23,425 nt of DNA from UBA9662 sp002729415 (lineage in GTDB: Bacteria; Poribacteria; WGA-4E; UBA9662): NCBI GenBank assembly GCA_002729415.1, contig PBXZ01000196.1:1-23425 (forward strand), given 5' to 3'. Below the pieces are notes generated by a model, which worked only from the letters and a program-made list of their open reading frames with translations, ran no database searches and was not told where the DNA came from. Of this stretch, positions 1-6,622 are shown in pieces (the first letter of the stretch is position 1; each line of letters starts with the position of its first letter). Made by a program: the position numbers and the translations under genes.

Positions 1-1
1 A

Positions 2-1012
2 AGAGCAACGCAACCAATGGACTTTCAGTTTCCTCGCGATCATGCTGCACACCCAGACTATAAAACCGAGTGGTGGTATTATACTGGCAACCTACAGTCT
101 TCTGATGGACAAAGTTATGGGTACCAACTAACGTTCTTTCGTAATTCACTGGCCCCGAATGTTTCAAGTCGTTCCTCCAAGTTTGCTAGTAATCAAGTGT
201 ATATGGCTCATTTTGCAGTGACTGATGTTTCCCGTAAGGAGTACAAGAGTTTCGAAAGGTATAGTCGTGGTTCAATTGGATTGGCAGGTACGAAGGTTGA
301 ACATTCGAATTATTCTGTATGGCTTGAAGATTGGTCGGCCACACAAAAAACAGACAAAACAATACGTCTTTTTGCTGTCGATGATGCTACTAATCCGATT
401 ATTGCCATTGATCTCATATTAACTCAAACGCGCAAACCGGTATTTCATGGCAATGGTGGCTTGAGCCAGAAAGGGCCAGAAGTTGGTAATGCTAACCATT
501 ATTATAGTTTAATTGGTTTGGAAAGTATCGGTACTATTCAGATCAATAAGGAGCGTATTAATGTTGCGGGAACCAGTTGGATGGATCATGAATTTGGTAC
601 TAGTTCACTAAGCAAAGGGATTGTTGGCTGGGATTGGTTTTCCATACAGTTGGATAACGATGTTGCACTTATGCTTGCCTGTTTGAGATTTCAGGATGGT
701 ACAGATTGGCAAAGTTTTCAAGGATCGTTGATTCAACCCGATCAACCAACAGAAAAAGTTAGCAGATCCGATTTTATTGTGCAACAGACGTCTCGTTGGA
801 AGAGTCCTAGAAGTGGCAATATTTATCCGTCAGGTTGGGCTCTTAAACTGGATAGACTCCAGATGAATATACAGGTTGAGCCAATGATAAAAGACCAAGA
901 ATTCGGGGGTAGTTTCAAATATTGGGAGGGTGCGGTCAGAGTGAAAGGAACCTTCAAGGGAAAGTTGGTCGAAGGTGCTGGGTACGTTGAGCTGACTGGA
1001 TATAAAAAATAA
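2..1012 (+). CDS. CrtC/AttH-like lipocalin-fold hydratase family protein, 5' end outside window
   Basis: The product resembles the carotenoid 1,2-hydratase (CrtC)/AttH family, secreted or membrane-associated lipocalin-like proteins. Visible hallmarks are FPRDH followed by EWWYYTGNL near residues 18-26 (counted from the ATG at 17), and WMDHEFG with the following GWDWFSIQLDN near residues 190-212. The C-terminus runs into a typical beta-rich domain ending in GAGYVELTGY. The frame stays open upstream of the ATG at 17 to the window edge, and family members usually carry a signal or anchor segment before the FPRDH motif, so the true start probably lies outside the window. Members are often found next to MacB-type ABC transporter genes, which could be checked upstream. 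Substrate cannot be stated; a carotenoid role is not supported by any neighbour. Confidence 0.85.
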   Translation, partial: RATQPMDFQFPRDHAAHPDYKTEWWYYTGNLQSSDGQSYGYQLTFFRNSLAPNVSSRSSKFASNQVYMAHFAVTDVSRKEYKSFERYSRGSIGLAGTKVEHSNYSVWLEDWSATQKTDKTIRLFAVDDATNPIIAIDLILTQTRKPVFHGNGGLSQKGPEVGNANHYYSLIGLESIGTIQINKERINVAGTSWMDHEFGTSSLSKGIVGWDWFSIQLDNDVALMLACLRFQDGTDWQSFQGSLIQPDQPTEKVSRSDFIVQQTSRWKSPRSGNIYPSGWALKLDRLQMNIQVEPMIKDQEFGGSFKYWEGAVRVKGTFKGKLVEGAGYVELTGYKK

Positions 1013-1072
1013 ATTAAGAGCAACTTTGGAATGTCTTGTCAGGTTAAGAAAACAATACTGCCCCGTACAAAA

Positions 1073-1462
1073 TTACCTTCTGTTCCAAAATTGTTTATAC
1101 ACACGCAGTGCTTTTTCTCTGGTAAAATTATGTTCAATTATTGGTTCGGGATATGTTCGCCGCAATTTAATTCCAAGGTTTGTTAGCAAAATGGAAGGAG
1201 TCAACCGAGGCTGATGAATGTACTCATTCGGAAATTGGGCTATCTCAGGTATATATTGTCTGATATAATTTCCGTNCGCATCGAATTTAGTCCCNTAATA
1301 CGGAGCAGCNCTGGCACCACATCCTGCCANCCATTATCATCCTAAAGTGTTATTAGNCCATATCGGCATCTAATAAAGTGNCCCAAAACCACNCAGNANN
1401 GTATTTCCAGTGTAGTTGTAAATGTTTAACAAAAAATTACCGTTTGAACCATAAAACTAGGT
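1073..1462 (-). pseudogene. DNA photolyase C-terminal (FAD-binding) remnant
   Basis: Reading the minus strand recovers a photolyase C-terminus in pieces. Around 1425-1360 it gives a VKHL..HW segment and then WFW.TLLDADM. From about 1357 a shifted frame gives NNTLG, then TGA TAA where the family has Trp-Gln, then AGCGA.AAPYY (to about 1292). Next come GTKFDA.GNYIRQYIPE and, down to the TAA at 1073-1075, NEYIHQP, TYPEPIIEH and REKALRVY. These match the conserved end of CPD/(6-4)-type photolyases. The RIFNPV..Q block that normally follows APY is missing (about 8 codons). The N-terminal antenna domain is absent: the next gene's stop lies at 1468. A frame change, two stops, an internal deletion and truncation argue for a pseudogene. 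The frame change coincides with an N, which might hide an indel polymorphism. Family recognition is strong; exact upstream limit is uncertain. Confidence 0.75.
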
Positions 1463-1467
1463 GTTAA

Positions 1468-2196
1468 TCAAATCCTACCTTTCAAAACACCCCATTTTGT
1501 GGTCAGCTTTTGTTGAACATCTACATCCAGCAAAACATCTCCCAGAGTAATACCTGCAATAACTGGAACGGCTCCTGTTCCCAAAGATTCAATATCTATG
1601 GAAACAATACCTTTGTTAGGCTTGGGACTTTTCCACTTGGTGGTGATGAGTCCAGCGTGACCGCAAGGCTCGCCTTCTTTTTTTATCCAACCCCAGACAG
1701 AATTTTTATCTTGTAGTTTGCTATCATCATGACACCAGTCATCGGAATTAATGCCAGACTGCATCTCTAACTCTGCTTTACTGTTGTCATCATAGTGCAT
1801 AATAAACTTATAACCGGGAGCGGCATTATCTTCCCATCCCGTGGCGTGAAGAAAATAGACGAAGCTAACTTTCTGTACTTTGGGATCTGTTTTAATACCA
1901 GTAATCTTTTTTGGCCACTTAGCAGCATTTGTTCCAAAAACAACAACACATTCCTTTTCGATTTTGAATTTCACCTTTTTATCATTTGGCCCGGNGAAAT
2001 CTTCAGTTTTTCCTATTGGTAANAANCTCAAGGTGCTGGCAGCTTTTTCTCCNGTCCACCATTGTTGATCNAGCCTCGAATTCGCCTTCGGTTTCAAATC
2101 GACAAAGACCCATTCTTCAGCGNTTAATCCGGTGGGTNCCAAANCAAAACTGATCGTGNTTATCAGGAATGCAAGAACATATAGCCTGNCTGACAT
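1468..2196 (-). CDS. Secreted beta-sandwich-like protein of unknown function
   Basis: This 242-residue product starts at the ATG at 2196, chosen because GGAGG lies 8 bases upstream and a signal peptide follows at once (hydrophobic YVLAFLI core, small residues, cleavage expected before EEW near residue 27). The mature part has alternating beta-like stretches, a GYKFIMHYDD segment, DDWCHDD and GEPCGH with two cysteines that could form a disulfide, and a late KGIVSIDIES strand. The pattern is reminiscent of galactose-binding/NPCBM-like domains, but I cannot assign a family. The last residues, QQKLTTKWGVLKGRI, share a terminal pattern with the LamG proteins at 10636-12245. Single-base ambiguities in the signal peptide fall on second codon positions, those in the mature part mostly on third positions. 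It is probably exported to the periplasm or surface. Confidence 0.75.
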   Translation of the reverse strand: MSXRLYVLAFLIXTISFXLXPTGLXAEEWVFVDLKPKANSRXDQQWWXGEKAASTLXXLPIGKTEDFXGPNDKKVKFKIEKECVVVFGTNAAKWPKKITGIKTDPKVQKVSFVYFLHATGWEDNAAPGYKFIMHYDDNSKAELEMQSGINSDDWCHDDSKLQDKNSVWGWIKKEGEPCGHAGLITTKWKSPKPNKGIVSIDIESLGTGAVPVIAGITLGDVLLDVDVQQKLTTKWGVLKGRI

Positions 2197-2569
2197 GTGA
2201 TTTTCCTCCAGTAGATTCGTTGTATGAATAACAGATNTTTGATAAATCTCGGTGAGAGTAGTCGNTATTNAGAAGANCGATANTGAAACGGTGNCGTCCA
2301 ACCGCTTAGGCANNTTTNTTCTCTCAATTGGAACTGTAAGCNTCAAAATATACCAAAATTCTTTNGTTGTCAAANCATTNTAAATTAGGAANGTCTCTNA
2401 TACTNCAATNAANNCAGNANCGATTGNANTTTTTCACCGGCTGTTATTCAATTTTCAAAGGATCAATCGGNCTTTTNANTGNCTTAGATTCGAGGCTGAT
2501 GATAACCTGATCGTCATCAGCCTGTACTTAATTAAAACTTATGTACAANTGCTANGTCNTGAATNTTTC
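2197..2569. other. Intergenic region with ambiguous bases
   Basis: There are 373 bases between the start of the secreted protein at 2196 and the stop of the epimerase at 2570. The frame at 2196 stays open up to about 2373, but that extension has no signal-peptide logic and many ambiguous bases, so I read it as untranslated. The region should hold the promoter of the secreted-protein gene; I could not place confident -35/-10 boxes because of the Ns. A strong hairpin sits at 2493-2523 and is listed separately. Confidence 0.5.
2493..2523 (-). terminator. Stem-loop downstream of the epimerase gene
   Basis: AGGCTGATGA at 2493-2502 and TCATCAGCCT at 2514-2523 are perfect 10-base reverse complements around an 11-base loop. 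The hairpin lies about 50-75 bases past the stop of the minus-strand epimerase gene, a position fitting transcription termination or mRNA 3'-end protection. There is no following U-run, so classical intrinsic termination is not proved. Confidence 0.45.
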
Positions 2570-3352
2570 CTACTTTTCTTGAGCTNNTGAATCNTNGCGA
2601 TGTTCTTCTGCAGCATCTTGTGGTTGATATCCAACAACTTGTTGAGAATGAGATATGTCNCGGTAACTCCATTTGTTGTCCGAGACAACAAAGAAAGTGT
2701 CGAATTGAAGNTCATCAGGNGCCTCAATGCATTTCTCAACCATCTGAGCAATATCGTCTTGACTACACCAGACGGAGAAATGTCGAGGGGAAGTTGGTCG
2801 NTTTTCCCGATTTACTGCTCCAATACGCAAGCAGATAACAGAAATATCATATGTGTCAGAAAAATGCCGNGCTAATGCTTCNCCCCAGACCTTCGTACAT
2901 CCATAAAGGCCGCTNGGTCTGGTGATGGATTCGTGGGTTAATTTNGGCCAGTTCTCAGATACTTGGTTGTAATCGCCTTTAACAATTNCANCATAAGGAG
3001 ACTCACGCTCCCAGTNGCTGATTGTTGATCCGCTACTGGCATAGATNATGCGCTTCACTCCAGCACGCCGAGCAGCTTCAAATACGTTGTAGGTNCCAAT
3101 AATATTNGGAGCCAACAAATCGTCCCATGTAGCTCCACCATCAGCCACNGCCGCTAGGTGGANAACCACATCCTGCTNATCAAAGGCNGGNTGGATTTCC
3201 TCCAGATTGGCAATGTCNGCTTGATAACATTCCAGTCCTGAGANGTGACGNCGNTTCAACGCACGCAGGGTATATTTACNTTCTAATCGATTACGNACAG
3301 CACTACCTATCAAACCACTCATGCCAGTAACCAATATGTTTNTCGTCGACAT
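2570..3352 (-). CDS. NAD-dependent epimerase/dehydratase (extended SDR, uronate-dehydrogenase-like)
   Basis: This is a 260-residue extended short-chain dehydrogenase/reductase. It starts with NILVTGMSGLIGSA, the GxxGxxG dinucleotide-binding motif at residues 10-16. It has SSGST near 106-110 for the catalytic Ser/Thr and YGCTK at 150-154 for the catalytic Tyr and Lys. VCLRIGAVN-like and FFVVSDNKWSY segments resemble the uronate dehydrogenase/NAD(P)-dependent oxidoreductase branch that oxidises sugar acids, so a sugar or sugar-acid substrate is likely but not shown. The start has AGGGAG 11 bases upstream. About 19 of 30 ambiguous bases fall on third codon positions, supporting a gene under purifying selection. 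It diverges from the creatininase-RidA pair. It is expected to act in the cytoplasm. Confidence 0.88.
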   Translation of the reverse strand: MSTXNILVTGMSGLIGSAXRNRLEXKYTLRALXXRHXSGLECYQXDIANLEEIXXAFDXQDVVXHLAXVADGGATWDDLLAXNIIXTYNVFEAARRAGVKRXIYASSGSTISXWERESPYXXIVKGDYNQVSENWXKLTHESITRXSGLYGCTKVWXEALXRHFSDTYDISVICLRIGAVNREXRPTSPRHFSVWCSQDDIAQMVEKCIEXPDXLQFDTFFVVSDNKWSYXDISHSQQVVGYQPQDAAEEHRXDSXAQEK

Positions 3353-3357
3353 AATAT

Positions 3358-3557
3358 TTAAATCTCCCTNCNAAAACAGTCCATATGTTTTGNCATCATC
3401 TCAAATTNAGATAACGCTTTATTATATAAAANTCTGGATTCATAAGCACAATTAAATTTCCNATCTGAGGACCATAAACTTCCCGAATAANCCAGTGTCG
3501 TTCCATCAATCTCAAATAGTANAGCAGAANATATTTAAAATAAATGGCNTTTCCCAT
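3358..3557 (-). other. Two overlapping short open frames upstream of the epimerase
   Basis: On the minus strand one frame is open from 3534 to a TAA at 3358-3360, only five bases before the epimerase ATG. It reads like ordinary protein (for example FEIDGTTL, YSGSLWSSD, ALS.FEMM). A second frame, ATG at 3557 to TGA at 3396, gives 53 residues including HW.IREVYGPQ and five of its seven Ns are in third codon positions. I recognise neither. The first could be the decayed 3' end of an operon partner of the epimerase; the second could be a small gene. At most one is likely to be real. Confidence 0.3.
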
Positions 3558-3699
3558 TTATTTTATAATGCTGTTTTTTTGCTTAGCGTGGTTCCTNCTT
3601 ATTACTAGGGAGGCTTCANAGTGANTTTCAGTCTAACGCTTCCCNTCTGGTCAAGCATAATATCNTTCCAAGATAAATAACANCAAAATCAGGTTTTCA

Positions 3700-3729
3700 T
3701 TGACCAAAATCAGAAGNAATTGGTAAGAT
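3700..3729 (+). promoter_or_regulatory. Candidate sigma70-type promoter for creatininase-RidA
   Basis: TTGACC at 3700-3705 and TAAGAT at 3724-3729 are separated by 18 bases, in the correct orientation and about 60 bases before the creatininase start. Boxes match the bacterial consensus at five and four of six positions. The nearby sequence is AT-rich, so chance occurrence is possible. Confidence 0.35.
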
Positions 3730-3788
3730 AATGGNGATAATATTCAATNNATAGAATGAACCGNAAAANNTCAACACAGGAGGGGATG

Positions 3789-4466
3789 ATGCCAGGAAAA
3801 AACGTATTTTTGGGNGAATTNACGCGGAAGGAATTAGAAGAGAGCATTTCCAATGGNACAGTTAAAGGTGCAATTGTTCCANCTGGTGCNTTGGAACAGC
3901 ATCAGGACCACTTAGCTATGATNCACGACACAGCTAGCGTTACTGAGATTGCNGAACGNACTGCAAGNCAATTTTACCCACACGTGTTNGTAACACCTAC
4001 TATTTCCATGTCTGTATCCGAGCANCACATGGCACATGGNGGTGCCTTGACTATTCGACCTGAGATATTCTTGGAGTATGTCTATGATGTGTGTCACAGC
4101 CTAAAGCGTCTGGGNNTACCCAAGGTTATGGTACTTAACGGGCACGGCGGAAATATGCGGCAGAATCTGGAACCGAAAGCTCCTGATCAGATTAAGAAGC
4201 TAGATGATCTTGGTGTTACCTACATTACCTATTGGAAAACCTGTTCGGAATCNTTTTATGAGCAAAACCTAGAGTTGGAACGGAGTGCTGGNCATGCGGG
4301 AGAATTTGAAACCTCTTTTGCCATGGTGGTTTTCCCGCAACGAATTCGGCAGGATCAGATCAACTACGAAAACGCGAAACTCGCTAGCATTCCTAAAGGA
4401 GGACATATTCTCGATGCTGTTATTAATGGTGTCGCGGAACAAGTTTGCGAGATGCTGGGGCGATAA
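3789..4466 (+). CDS. Creatininase-family amidohydrolase
   Basis: This 225-residue protein belongs to the creatininase/mycofactocin MftE/FAPy-deformylase superfamily of metal-dependent amidohydrolases. Visible metal-site motifs are LEQHQDHLAM (Glu36, His38), HDT (Asp47), LNGHGGN (His119) and HAGEFETS (Glu172); all expected ligands are present and length is normal. AGGAGG at 3778-3783 sets the start: it is five bases from the ATG at 3789, while the ATG at 3786 is rather close. An ATG at 3756 is in frame but lies upstream of this ribosome site. Fourteen of 16 ambiguous bases fall on third codon positions. It is followed after 33 bases by a RidA-family gene, which suggests a shared nitrogen-compound pathway in the cytoplasm. 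The substrate is not identifiable; creatinine itself is only one of several known for the family. Confidence 0.88.
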   Translation: MPGKNVFLXEXTRKELEESISNXTVKGAIVPXGXLEQHQDHLAMXHDTASVTEIXEXTAXQFYPHVXVTPTISMSVSEXHMAHXGALTIRPEIFLEYVYDVCHSLKRLXXPKVMVLNGHGGNMRQNLEPKAPDQIKKLDDLGVTYITYWKTCSEXFYEQNLELERSAXHAGEFETSFAMVVFPQRIRQDQINYENAKLASIPKGGHILDAVINGVAEQVCEMLGR

Positions 4467-4499
4467 ATTAATCCATAACAAATTTGGNAAGGAACAATA

Positions 4500-5093
4500 A
4501 TGATAAGCCAAGNCAGCCTATGGAATCGCAATTTTGATGTGTACGACAGGCTTAAGAAACTCAACATCGATCTCGGCAAGAAAGAGGATTCAATTTCAGC
4601 TCCCAAAGGCCGACGAATTTGTACACTCACCTTTACACCATCNGGACTAGTTTTNACCTCGGGTACCGGTGGNGGCTCAGGTGCGTTNACTAATGACGAT
4701 CAAGACGTGGAAGTTGGNTNCCAATCAGGNCGTGAGGCGGGNATTAAACACGTCCGTGCTTTACATTGGGGGCTCGATCCATTTGGNACTTTAAATAGTA
4801 TCTGGTATTGTGTTAAGTGCATTGGCATGGTCAACTCNCATGGAGGGGGTTCTTTTTCCAAATCACCTCGCGTAGTAGATGGTTACTCCAAGGTTTTTCA
4901 CGATGTACTTGGTGGGCCGCTATCTGAATCAGCNGAGGATGGAATGGACACNTCACTATCCGGNTGGCATACGCGCAGNGCNGTNGCTGGNTTTGATTTG
5001 CCAGGNCATTGCAGCGTCGANCCAGAAATGATTGTTCAGNTTGATCCAGAATTGGCAATTAAAATCATCCGNNAGCGAGGCCCCCACATTTAA
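4500..5093 (+). CDS. RidA/YjgF-family protein
   Basis: The 197-residue product matches the longer type of RidA (YjgF/YER057c/UK114) proteins, which hydrolyse reactive enamine/imine intermediates or act in related degradative steps. It has an N-terminal DRLKKLNIDL helix, the GLV.TSGTG strand, a REAGIKHVRALHWGLD helix, the CVKCIGMVNSHGG and FSKSPRVVDGYS segments, and the late HTRSAVAGFDLP followed by SVEPEMIVQ. The Arg in HTRSAV is at the position of the substrate-carboxylate-binding Arg of RidA proteins. AAGGAA lies five bases before the ATG. Nineteen of 23 ambiguous bases are at third codon positions. It is the second gene of a pair with the creatininase-family gene, with no terminator between. 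N-terminal extension before the RidA fold is about 40 residues. Confidence 0.85.
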   Translation: MISQXSLWNRNFDVYDRLKKLNIDLGKKEDSISAPKGRRICTLTFTPXGLVXTSGTGXGSGAXTNDDQDVEVXXQSXREAXIKHVRALHWGLDPFXTLNSIWYCVKCIGMVNXHGGGSFSKSPRVVDGYSKVFHDVLGGPLSESXEDGMDXSLSXWHTRXXXAXFDLPXHCSVXPEMIVQXDPELAIKIIXXRGPHI

Positions 5094-5312
5094 TTCAGCG
5101 ATTCGTATTTCTGTATAANCTGAGCATTGTTTAAACCNCTGNTCTTCATTGAAGTAGAAGCACAGAACTTCTGGNTTGNATGGTTNCAATACTGGAGGAC
5201 ATNCTGTAGAAAATTCNACCNATANTTTAACCCTTTCGAAATTAATGTAACCCTAGGTTTCCTGTCTGCATTATTTCTCTGACTTGTTCGGTGAAATGGT
5301 ATTGCTAATTAG

Positions 5313-6503
5313 TTATTTAACAATATCTGCATCCAAATTATCTTTAATTTCGTTTTCGCTGATTTCAATCCGTTTGACTTTTTGTCCAACGACAATTCCG
5401 ACGCGTTGGGTGGCAAGACCATATTCAGTGTTGTTACCGATCCGATTGTTGACAATCCTCACATCGTTGGTTTCTCCGTCGATTGTAATCCCATTTCCAT
5501 CTTCTTGCGTACCGTTATTGTAAATCGCATTAGCCTCCAAACGGTTTCGGTGTCCGCCCGTGTATTCAGGTTCATTGCGAAAGTAAATCCCATGACTGGC
5601 ATTACTGAGAACCAAGTTATCTATTAACAAATTATCAGAATCTTTATGACCAATTGAGATACCATATTGGCCGTTATTTCGTAATTCGTTGCCGTCGAAG
5701 ATCCCATGTCGAACACGCCAACACAGAAATAACCCATCTCCTTCGTTTTCATAAGCTATATTGTTACGAATAACTGGTCTCTGCGATCCGCTGCCAGGGT
5801 GAAATCCCAAGTTGGAATTATGGTATGACTGGCAATTTTCGATTACAATGTCATTGCTCTGCTGAAAACTGTAGCCATCTCCATTATAATCATGAACTAC
5901 ACAATCACTTATCCGCGAATTATTAACTCGATAAAAGAATATACCTGCTCCTCGGCAACCGTTCAAAGGCTGATTGGCAGCCCTATTCCCATCGATTGCC
6001 AGTCCTTCAATCTCAACATTTTCCGCATAATAGGCGCTGATAACCGGAAATGCATTTTTAGCGATGGCGTTTCTAACAACCATACAGTCTGCTTGTAACG
6101 GTTTGTTAAGAGCGAAAGTGTTTTGATCCAATTGGGCAGTAATGGTGGCTGTGGTTGTATGAAAACCCCCGGAAGCATCGTCGCGAATGCTAATTCCGCT
6201 TCCAACCTCAAAACCAGTTGGATCCATTAAGGAAACCTGTTCCTCACCATAGTCACCATCCGTTAATAGTGGTGAGACGAAGCCAGATTCTTTTCGGAGG
6301 ATAGTCTGTTCGGAATTTCCTATCAGCTTAAGGTGTGATCTGAGATGAAGTGAATCTTCCATCTGGTAGGTACCTGGTTGAATATGGATTGTTCCTCCGC
6401 CCAATGCTGCGACATAATCTACTGCAGCTTGCAGTGCTCGATGATCTGCCCCGACAATCGTGGCATCTTTAACTCCAACAGAAATATGAATTCCATTTTT
6501 CAT
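5313..6503 (-). CDS. Right-handed parallel beta-helix protein (pectate-lyase-like fold)
   Basis: This 396-residue protein opens with the usual lead-in of this fold: ALQAAVDYVAALGGGTIHI followed by PGTYQ, with coil turns starting at LRSHLKLIGN. Successive beta-helix coils are seen as VEIEGLAIDGN, SRISDCVVHDYNGDGYSF, IVIENCQSYHNSNLGF, PVIRNNIAYENEGDGLF, GIFDGNELRNNGQYGI, LLIDNLVLSNASHGIYF, NRLEANAIYNNG and DVRIVNNRIGNNTEYG. Such proteins bind or cleave polysaccharides (PL/GH28 relatives) but catalytic residues cannot be assigned from sequence alone. No signal peptide is visible at the ATG at 6503 and no better upstream start is seen, which is unusual for a carbohydrate-active member. It diverges from the FAD oxidoreductase with about 119 bases between starts. 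Confidence 0.85.
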   Translation of the reverse strand: MKNGIHISVGVKDATIVGADHRALQAAVDYVAALGGGTIHIQPGTYQMEDSLHLRSHLKLIGNSEQTILRKESGFVSPLLTDGDYGEEQVSLMDPTGFEVGSGISIRDDASGGFHTTTATITAQLDQNTFALNKPLQADCMVVRNAIAKNAFPVISAYYAENVEIEGLAIDGNRAANQPLNGCRGAGIFFYRVNNSRISDCVVHDYNGDGYSFQQSNDIVIENCQSYHNSNLGFHPGSGSQRPVIRNNIAYENEGDGLFLCWRVRHGIFDGNELRNNGQYGISIGHKDSDNLLIDNLVLSNASHGIYFRNEPEYTGGHRNRLEANAIYNNGTQEDGNGITIDGETNDVRIVNNRIGNNTEYGLATQRVGIVVGQKVKRIEISENEIKDNLDADIVK

Positions 6504-6622
6504 TAGCAGACTCGCTGATTTAAACTGAGCTAGTAATTACAAGTCAGAAAAGATATAATCGTAACCGAATTCCCGCTCGCCATTTGAGGATAAACTTCAT
6601 CCGGGTTTCGGTCAATCTTATC

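Noticed and set aside
1026..1214. Plus-strand open frame of 62 codons after the first gene
   Set aside because: It overlaps the photolyase remnant on the minus strand and has no ribosome site or recognisable features.
1510..2068. Plus-strand open frames opposite the secreted protein
   Set aside because: They lack family signal, overlap the minus gene with a signal peptide and ribosome site, and are shadows.
4956..5189. Minus-strand open frame over the RidA end with NPEVLCFYFNE
   Set aside because: Part reads like protein, but it runs into the antisense of RidA, where Ns support the plus frame; I could not identify a family. The gap 5094-5312 shows nothing else clear.
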